Part shown: in pieces, positions 57,199-64,000 of the stretch
Position numbering within the stretch: the stretch's first letter is position 1
How the letters are laid out: every line of letters begins with the position of its first letter
NCBI RefSeq assembly: GCF_932526225.1
Contig: NC_064039.1
Coordinates: 1,884,001 to 1,948,000 of the forward strand
Reading direction: 5' to 3'
From: Nematostella vectensis
Lineage: Eukaryota; Cnidaria; Anthozoa; Actiniaria; Edwardsiidae
Length of the DNA: 64,000 bases
The notes under the pieces: model-generated
Seen by the model: the letters and a program-made list of their open reading frames with translations, nothing else
Told to the model about the DNA's origin: nothing
Databases searched by the model: none
Made by a program: the position numbers and the translations under genes

Positions 57199-57663
57199 TT
57201 GTTTAGAGTACTACTATAGGTGAGGTTATAAGGATTTTAACATGATTCAGAAACGAAAATCTGGGACTTGAGATACCTTGGTAAGGCAATGGACATGTCA
57301 TCTGCGAATCGAACTCGTTCAGTTATCAGCGAAATCGGAGGGTTTTCGGGTGTAATTCGCAAACTCGAGGAGTTATCGGGATATGGTTGGCGAACTCGGG
57401 GAGTTATCGAAATATGATCTAGCTGCGTGGTGACGTCAGTCATGAGGGGAACCTCTATACCCCCTTACTCACTCATACAGCACTCCACGATATGGCCGCT
57501 TTACAAAATCTCACTCTTTCAGAAAATTCTGACTTGAGAGGTGTGCGAATGGCATTATTCTTAAGTGCCTACATCTCAGAGCTAGACGCCATATTGAAAA
57601 TTACCCAAAAAGCCCTGAGGGCGGGGTTACACAAGAGCATTTTTGCCTCAAAAAGTTGCAAGC

Positions 57664-58209
57664 ATGGCTAGAAACAAAGGCGAAGAACTTATCAAGAAAT
57701 TAAACTTAGAGCCGCATCCTTATGGTGGCTATTACAGGCCTTTGCATCGATCTGTAGAATGCGTGGCACCCGCAGATGGAAGAGGTCCTAGGTCAGCCAC
57801 AACCTCGATTTATCTGGTAATGCAACACGGGGACATAGACCCGTGGCATAGAATGAAATCAGAAGAGACCTTCTTCTATCATAAGGGGTGCTCTCTACGG
57901 CTGTACATCCTTACAGATGACGGCAAACTCGATTCGCGTGTCGTGGGGGATGGGATGTCGTACGAAGATGCGTCTTTTGCTGTTGTTATCCCGGCGAATA
58001 CATGGTTTGCAGGGGAACTTGCTCACGAAGACGCCGACTCGTATGGCTTCTTCTCAGTCTCTGTTAGCCCTGGCTTTGATTTTTCTGACTCAGAAATCGG
58101 TAAAAGTGATATGCTATGTGAATTGTATCCAATTCACTCTGAGATCCTAAAGCGGTTAGAGCTTAAACCGCAGCCGGAAAGTCAAGATAAAGATGAAAGT
58201 GCAGAATGA
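57664..58209 (+). CDS. Cupin_5 (DUF985) family protein, intronless
   Basis: One open frame of 181 residues from ATG 57664 to TGA 58209. It begins ARNKGEELIKKLNLEPHPYG and continues GGYYRPLHRS, TSIYLVMQHGDIDPWHRM, EETFFYHKG, VIPANTWFAGEL and SVSPGFDFSD. This is the cupin_5 double-stranded beta-helix pattern (small sugar-binding-like cupins such as yeast YML079W). Biochemical function is not established for the family. The acidic C-terminal tail (PESQDKDESAE) is a local extension. In-frame codons upstream of this ATG lack another ATG. No introns, in contrast to its neighbours, so a bacterial or retro-copy origin is possible. Confidence 0.9.
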   Translation: MARNKGEELIKKLNLEPHPYGGYYRPLHRSVECVAPADGRGPRSATTSIYLVMQHGDIDPWHRMKSEETFFYHKGCSLRLYILTDDGKLDSRVVGDGMSYEDASFAVVIPANTWFAGELAHEDADSYGFFSVSVSPGFDFSDSEIGKSDMLCELYPIHSEILKRLELKPQPESQDKDESAE

Positions 58210-60690
58210 AGACGGTAATTTATCGAACAATTATCATAACATTTTACACCTAATAAGAATAGAGAAATGGAATTAAATCGTAAATAATATCGTCGCCTTC
58301 TGAGAAAGAGCTAAGTTCTTTTAAACAATACTGTATATGGTGAAACCTAGGAAATAATAATTATCTGACTAACCAAATAGTGTAAAGCCTGGTTTCCATA
58401 AAGTGGTAAAGAGGGTCGTAACAGTCGTCTAGGATTTGCCCCCCCTACCACCCCCAACCCCCGCATAGAACAACTACTCGTGTAGGTTAGGCAAAGTAAA
58501 ATTATAACTTGTTTATCGTCCTGATAAGGTCAAAATAGGGAGCATGAGGCCCTTTTATTTATTATTTTTTATTTATTTTTCTCCTTGGTTTATCAAAGAT
58601 TTGTACAATTCACAAAGGAAATTCCCCTGATGTTGCGAACAGGTAAAAAATAGTTAGAAAAAACCTAAGAACGGGAACGTCTGCCTTTATTTCAATGTCC
58701 AGGCATTGCTAACACACAAAATTTGAACTTCTGAGGAACAAACAATCAAAAAAGCATCAGAAATAATTAAATAAAAAATAATAACAATTTTGATGCGCCC
58801 TCGAAAAATGATGCGGGCGGGGACAATAAACATCTTTTTTTTACTTGGCCTCTGGGTAAAGATCTCTTGTTTATGGGCAGAATGCTGAAGGAGTAGCCCC
58901 ATTGACTGCCAGGTGATAGATAATATTTTTTTGCAGACGATCGGCATGACCCTTACGACTGTTACGACTATATGGAACATGATCCAGGTTGTTTTATCCC
59001 TTTTGAGCATTCTGTTTTGGTGGTCCTATCAAGTAAAAACATCATTTCTACAGAAATCAGAAACAAATGAGAAACTGATTGTCAAATAACCAAAAAACTC
59101 ACTGTGTAAAGTAAAATAAATAAAAATGCAACACTTCTAGTTGACATTGGGATCAATTTACAAACATGATTGTAATGGTGGTAGCGGACATGCAAGTTGT
59201 CTTTCACATTGGAAATTCAAATTGTCATGTCAAACCCAATGTTGTCAATACTTGTCTTGTCATACCTTATTGTACTATATTTTGTAAAAGAAATGTTTTT
59301 CGTTGGTTCAAAAAACTTGAGTTTGGGGGCAAAGTTATTTCCTATGGCAACTAAATTTTAAAAAAACACAGCTTTGTTTCTTGAGAACTTCATTTACATA
59401 ACACACAAAAATCAGTAAATGAACAAATGCATCATTGTGCATATTTACATTGAAGCTGGTAAAATAAAAATAATAACATAAGTGTTACTCCTGGGTACCA
59501 GAGGCTCCAAGCTTCACTACCAAAAAGCAGCAAACCAGCGACAAAGCAAAGCAGTTTGCTCTTAGACTCTGGTACCCAGGGTGCATAAGTTCTTGATCGT
59601 CTAATCAATTTCTAGGGTGCACTGTATGTATGTAAATGGGAGTGCGGAACTGATAATTGAGACGTGTATAATAAACATTCAAATGTAGGAAATGGCAAGG
59701 AAAGCACCACTAGTCCAATAAGATCATGCCAGTCAAGCAGGTCTTGATAGCACCTTTGTTTGTTTTGAGAGAAATTCTCTTGATAGGTTATTGACAGCCA
59801 AACTGGGAGGCCTTGGAAGATGTAAGGAGGCCTAGTTTTATGACAATACACATCAATTCATTCATATTTATTTATTCGAAACTATTATTTTCATCAAAAT
59901 TACATCCTTCTTTTGATCATATTTTAAATGCTTTTTTTAAGTACTAAAAATATATGGCAATTGAAATATATTTGTTTTTTCTTACCAAGAGTAACTAGAG
60001 AGTATTTAATTAACACTGTCTTAACGTTCAACCAATAGTTCAGAATTATTCCTATAGGTGATCATATAGTGACTGCACATGAAAATATTTCCTGTTTTAT
60101 CTTTTTTTAATAGAGTCATGAAGTCCTATTTATTAGGTCTGCTATGCCTTAGGGTGTCTATTCACAGGACATCATTTATGAATTGAAAACATCAAGAAAT
60201 GGGGCAATAGGGTTCTGGAAAACCTAAAACATCTAGTATTAAGGGTAAAAAGTTCAGCTACTCCTATTATGTCATCAGCCTACCAGTGTTTGTTTATGTG
60301 GTTAATCAAGGTACATCATGACGCATTCATGCATGGTGAGCTACATCAACGTTTTAACGTTTAATTTTCTCAATTTTTAAATTTTTAAACGTCCTCTAAA
60401 CTGCTCATAGGAGTAGTATTGACAATCATGAGAAGTGTGCAATAAAGTTTCAAGATTCGCTGTTAAAGCCTACCCTAATAATATGCATGCGGCTTGCAAG
60501 GGGAGTTCCTTAAAACTCAGATAAATTTATCTACTGATAGGAGTTATTCGTAGTTTAAATTATTTTCATAGTGGTGGATAGGTATCCAACCAATAAAAAT
60601 TTGTTCCTGAAAGCATAGTTATCCCTTGGATAACAAAACTGGTTTAATTATGCAAACTTTCTATACTTTTATGTAACACCCTATCCTTAA
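58210..60690. other. Intergenic, AT-rich, no gene seen
   Basis: I see no supportable exon here. Apart from the small inverted repeat at 59488-59581 it holds AT-rich, low-complexity DNA. Short ORFs on both strands are not protein-like. Confidence 0.5.
59488..59581. repeat. Small inverted-repeat element, about 94 bp
   Basis: CCTGGGTACCAGAG at the left is mirrored by CTCTGGTACCCAGG at the right, with about 65 bp between. Likely a tiny MITE; no target duplication is clear. Confidence 0.7.
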
Positions 60691-60692
60691 GT

Positions 60693-60860
60693 GCTGTAGC
60701 AGGACTCGAATTATTGGGTGGGTGGCACATTACAGAAACATTAAGAAAATATTTTGGGCCACAGCCACGCCCCCTTCAGTTCATTTCCTTATAGTTTTAG
60801 AAAATATTCGGGGGGGGGGGCACATACTCCCAGTGGCCCACCCCCTGTAACTCTCTACCA
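60693..60860. mobile_element. MITE of the CGTAGCGGG family, near TMEM63 3' end
   Basis: GCTGTAGCAGGACTCG begins a stretch with ACATTACAGAAACATTAAGA and CACGCCCCCTTCAGTTCATT, nearly the same as the copy at 54.1 kb. The right end is diverged and runs close to the TMEM63 stop codon, so it may form part of that 3' UTR. Confidence 0.65.
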
Positions 60861-60870
60861 CCGCCACAGG

Positions 60871-63102
60871 CTATCTAGAATATTTTTGTGCTGATATGGT
60901 ATTCAGAGGAGCGGAGTCACTGGTTTCGTCCTCAAAGTCATCATCCGGTATATTGTCATTCCCAGGCTGGTCTGTGCTCAAGGTTTGTAGGGGCGGAACA
61001 TGGTGTCTCCGCAAGTAGATTTCCCGGGCCGCCTGTGTAAGTATCAGAACAATAAAAAAAGGATGTTATGGGGAGATTTATGGGGAGATTATTTCTCCTT
61101 TTTTAGATGACTATTATAAACTACAAAAAACACCCTTGAAGACGCAAGCCAAGTAAAGTGGAACTTGGAAATATCCTCCAAAAAGACGGCGCGCAAGGGT
61201 TCACGGACAGTGAGAAGCAAGACAATGCAAAGCAATGCATGTTGGACCGTCACAAGAGCTCCGTGGTCCTTTGCACGCCGCGTGTTTTTTTTTTTTTTTT
61301 TTTTAACAGAGGCGATGCTGGGGACGAGAAAAATACCCTCCCAGAATTCCAGATCCTGAGAAATCTGAGCACCAATTAGATCCTTATTAGGGGAGTCATA
61401 CATCCGAGTGTAATATAATTTATGCGTTTTCCCCACATTGCACTTTTCAATCGAAGACCGAGGGGGGTTGAGCCCTTTGAACCCTCCTTCTAGATACGCT
61501 ACTGTCATGGAGCGAATACATAGAAACAGAAATTGCTACAAGACTAACGGGGGTTTCAGTGGATTGCTTAGCACGTGAGGAAGGCGATGCGTGACACAAA
61601 GAGCGGCCCCTTGTCTTTTTTATGTACGAGTTGCCGAGGTCGAATTATCCAGCTGGTCAAACACTGCTTTACCTCGATCACAGTCGGCGGGGCCTCGTCC
61701 GACCCGCGCGCAGACTCCTGGGATAGAAACGCGGTCGAGCGGTAATGATACCGCTGGATGTACAGATAGAAGGCGCAGGTAAGAAACGGTAATGGTAGAA
61801 CAAGAAACGGAATGATGACAATTTTTTTGAGGCCAAAGTACCCAACCATGAGGAAGTGGAATAGGAGAAGACTCGCGATCATCCTTAAAGAATAAAAACA
61901 AACATCAATAGTATAACTCATCGTTATTAAACTTGCAAGCGCATTGCCTGTTTTTCTAAGTCTTGCTAGCTGTCGTCGATAAAATTTGTTTGTCCACTTA
62001 CTACTTATAAAAGAGTTGTGATAGTTGAAAGAAGGTGCTGGGGTTTCTTAGGTTTTTTACTTGCAGAAAAAGCTGACAGTACTTAGGTTTCTTAGAGACA
62101 AAAGCCTTCATTGAAGAGGTCCGTTTACAAGAGAGTGGATTTCTTTAGGAAAATTGATTTTGTTACAAGTGGATGAAAATGGTGCAACATCGTTTGAATT
62201 TGTGGAACATCTATGAAATTTTGCATAGTGATAGAGAATCGTGCACTGAACAATTCTCAATATGGACCCCCCCCCCAAAAAAAAAGTGAACTTATAATTT
62301 AAACTTTACAAAAATTAATTATCCGTGACCCCTCAATAAAACCGATACATTTCAAGCTATGGTCAAGAAACTTTACCGAGTGATGGATATTAACATAATT
62401 TACGTTTTCATGAAAAAGTAAACCACTCAGCTTTGGAACTTACAGTTTAAGAGATTGAATAAATCATTTTTTTTATCGGCGTTTAAATCAATTCTATTTG
62501 GTGCAAAATCTTTAAACTCAAAATTGTAGAACTTCACAATATGACTTCATTAACGATATGGAACCACGTCCAGAGGAGCAGAGCACTTTAGTTCTACAGT
62601 AATTCTACCTGAAGTATTTAAGAAAATGACAGTTTGAGGCCTACAGGTAAAACTGTAGACATACCTTTTTGTGAGTATATATATATAGATATATATATAT
62701 AGATAATCCATCACTGGGCCAAGTTTCAAAAGATGTTCCACAAAATCTGAAGGATCCGCCACATCTCGTTCACGATTTCCCTGAACTAAGATAGTTTTAT
62801 CTGTTGTCCTTTCTTTCTTATACAGAATACATTCATATAACGGACCTCCATTAAGTAAACCTTGTATAAAACGGACACTCTTTGAAGTCCAACGGTTATC
62901 ATACTAGGTAAGATACTAACTTTGAGAATACGACCGGCCAGAGCTGTCCACCTGAGTTATAGGTGGGCACGTAAACACAGACGATTTGATAGGTCCACAC
63001 ACAGTAGCTCAGCGTGAAATAGAGAACAACGAATGGCGCGACAAGGGGGGCGAGGACCGAGAAACAGATGCCGATCGTGAACACGTGCAGATTCTCCGAG
63101 CT
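60871..63102 (-). CDS. C-terminal three exons of an OSCA/TMEM63 cation channel, cut by right edge
   Basis: The OSCA/TMEM63 proteins are plasma-membrane, stress- or mechanically gated cation channels. Exons in gene order: 63102-62921, 61883-61673, 61032-60871; phases agree, giving 184 residues to TAG (60873-60871). Exon one reads HVFTIGICFSVLAPLVAPFV, then VPTYNSGGQLWPVVF, which resembles the conserved YE.GG..WP motif after a late helix. Exon two has MIASLLLFHFLMVGYFGLKK and IIPFLVLPLPFLTCAFYLYI, two membrane helices, then a basic tail. Exon three is a hydrophilic, acidic C terminus (PDDDFEDETSD). The N-terminal part lies beyond the window. A more distant member of the superfamily remains possible. 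Confidence 0.8.
61120..61510. other. Repeat-like stretch in the TMEM63 intron
   Basis: It contains a pure T-run of about 20 at 61287, and at 61460-61505 a segment reading CAGTAGCGTATCTAGAAGG on the minus strand, similar to the ends of the CAGGGGCGTAGCCAGG MITEs. The matching other end was not found. The 139-codon minus-strand ORF here is not protein-like. Confidence 0.4.
61890..62920. other. TMEM63 intron, no recognised content
   Basis: AT-rich DNA with a short TATATA tract near 62680. No further exon is needed, because the flanking exons join in phase (SK then MIASLLL). Confidence 0.5.
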
Positions 63103-63334
63103 CTGTAAAAATAAAACGACATCGAAAACAAAAACATTAACACATTACATCTAAAACAGACAACCCCAAACATGCAAAGCACTGCGCTCTTTATCCTTCT
63201 TTGGCCACTCCCCTTAAGACACCCACCCAAACACTGTCTATATAGGTGGCCAAAGCTCTTTTTTGTCTTGGTTTGATAACACGCTTGCGACAAAAAATGT
63301 TGCTTTGTTTTGTGCCGTACATCGGATAACTGGA

Positions 63335-63812
63335 CGTTAATCCTTTAACCCATGAGACTAATTCTTTTACCATGGAACTTATCTTTTTACCATTTGACTA
63401 ATCCTTTTACCTTGGAACTTATCTTTTTACTATGTGACTAATCCGTTTAACATGTAACTAATCCGTTTTCCATGTGACTAATTCATTTACCATGTGACTA
63501 ATCCGTTTACCATGTGACTAATTCATTTACCATGTGACTAATCCGTTTACCATGTGACTAATTCATTTACCATGTGACTAATCCGTTTACCATGTAACTA
63601 ATCCGTTTTCCGTGTGACTAATTCATTTACCATGTGACTAATCCGTTGACCATGTGACTAATCCGTTTACCATGTAACTAATCCGTTTACCATGTGACTA
63701 ATCGGTTTTCCATGTAACCAATTCGTTTATCATGTAACTAATCCGTTTTCCATGTGACTAATTCATTTACCATGTGACTAATCCGTTTACCATGTGACGA
63801 ATTCATTTACCA
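63335..63812. repeat. 20 bp CATGTGACTAATCCGTTTAC satellite, about 24 copies
   Basis: The unit alternates between AATCCGTTTACCATGTGACT and AATTCATTTACCATGTGACT with scattered changes. It would sit inside a TMEM63 intron if the gene continues to the right. Confidence 0.95.
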
Positions 63813-63843
63813 TGCGCCAGTACCGGTCAGCGGTACTTAGTTA

Positions 63844-64000
63844 TGTTACGTTCACCAAATCCTGCCTCGTCTCCGCCATCTTGTTTTGCTGTGTTACGAT
63901 ACTGGCTTTGGTTCTCTGTTGATTAAAGCGTTTCCAAGTTGTGTCCTAGTTTGTGGTCTTATTCAACTGGCGTGGTGGCAGCTGGATTTCGTCCCTTCGT
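63844..64000 (+). mobile_element. Possible LTR end and primer-binding site at the right edge
   Basis: TGTTACGTTCACC near 63844 could be an LTR start, and TGGTGGCAGCTGGATTTC near 63973 looks like a retrotransposon primer-binding site (begins TGG, pairing with a tRNA CCA end). If so, a short LTR ends just before it and the retrotransposon body lies beyond the window. This rests on two short motifs only. Confidence 0.25.

Overview
The window is eukaryotic and animal. Both long genes are split into many short exons with GT-AG junctions, and their proteins (a HECTD2-type ubiquitin ligase and a type I ferlin) are metazoan families. Intron density, moderate AT richness and abundant small foldback/MITE repeats suggest an invertebrate, perhaps an anthozoan cnidarian. 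That placement is inference; nothing here proves the species.

Layout, left to right. (1) 1-3.05 kb: the first coding exon of an unrecognised minus-strand gene that runs off the left edge, then repeat-rich intergenic DNA. (2) 3.05-20.76 kb, minus strand: a complete HECTD2-like E3 ligase gene. I assembled 19 phase-consistent coding exons (2619 nt, 872 codons plus stop), with the catalytic Cys codon in the last exon. (3) 20.8-24.7 kb: the spacer between the divergent HECTD2 and ferlin genes, holding a foldback element and a 2.4 kb hAT transposon with a nearly intact transposase. (4) 24.70-53.81 kb, plus strand: a complete type I ferlin gene of the dysferlin/myoferlin class. I assembled 60 coding exons (6369 nt, 2122 residues), with C2A-C2G, Fer domains, DysF and a C-terminal membrane anchor. 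(5) 53.8-57.6 kb: mobile-element debris, a 2.3 kb foldback structure and a broken copy of ferlin exon 46. (6) 57.66-58.21 kb: an intronless cupin_5 (DUF985) gene. (7) 60.87-63.10 kb, minus strand: the last three exons of an OSCA/TMEM63 channel gene that continues to the right. (8) 63.3-64.0 kb: a 20 bp satellite and a possible LTR edge.

The most unusual signal is that many intronic minisatellites in both genes are tandem copies of a splice junction itself: the last coding bases of an exon plus its GT donor, or an acceptor plus the first coding bases. I count about twelve such junctions. They range from 2-copy duplications of 28-121 bp to a 66-copy, 59 bp array after HECTD2 exon 15. The whole of ferlin intron 38 appears to be made of decayed copies of the end of exon 38. 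Other intronic arrays lie away from junctions, so this is a strong tendency rather than a rule.

The genes do not form a pathway. Ferlin acts in Ca2+-dependent membrane fusion and repair, HECTD2 in ubiquitination, the TMEM63 protein as a mechanosensitive cation channel. Their adjacency looks incidental. All exon borders were read by eye from splice consensus, reading phase and family similarity, without transcript data.
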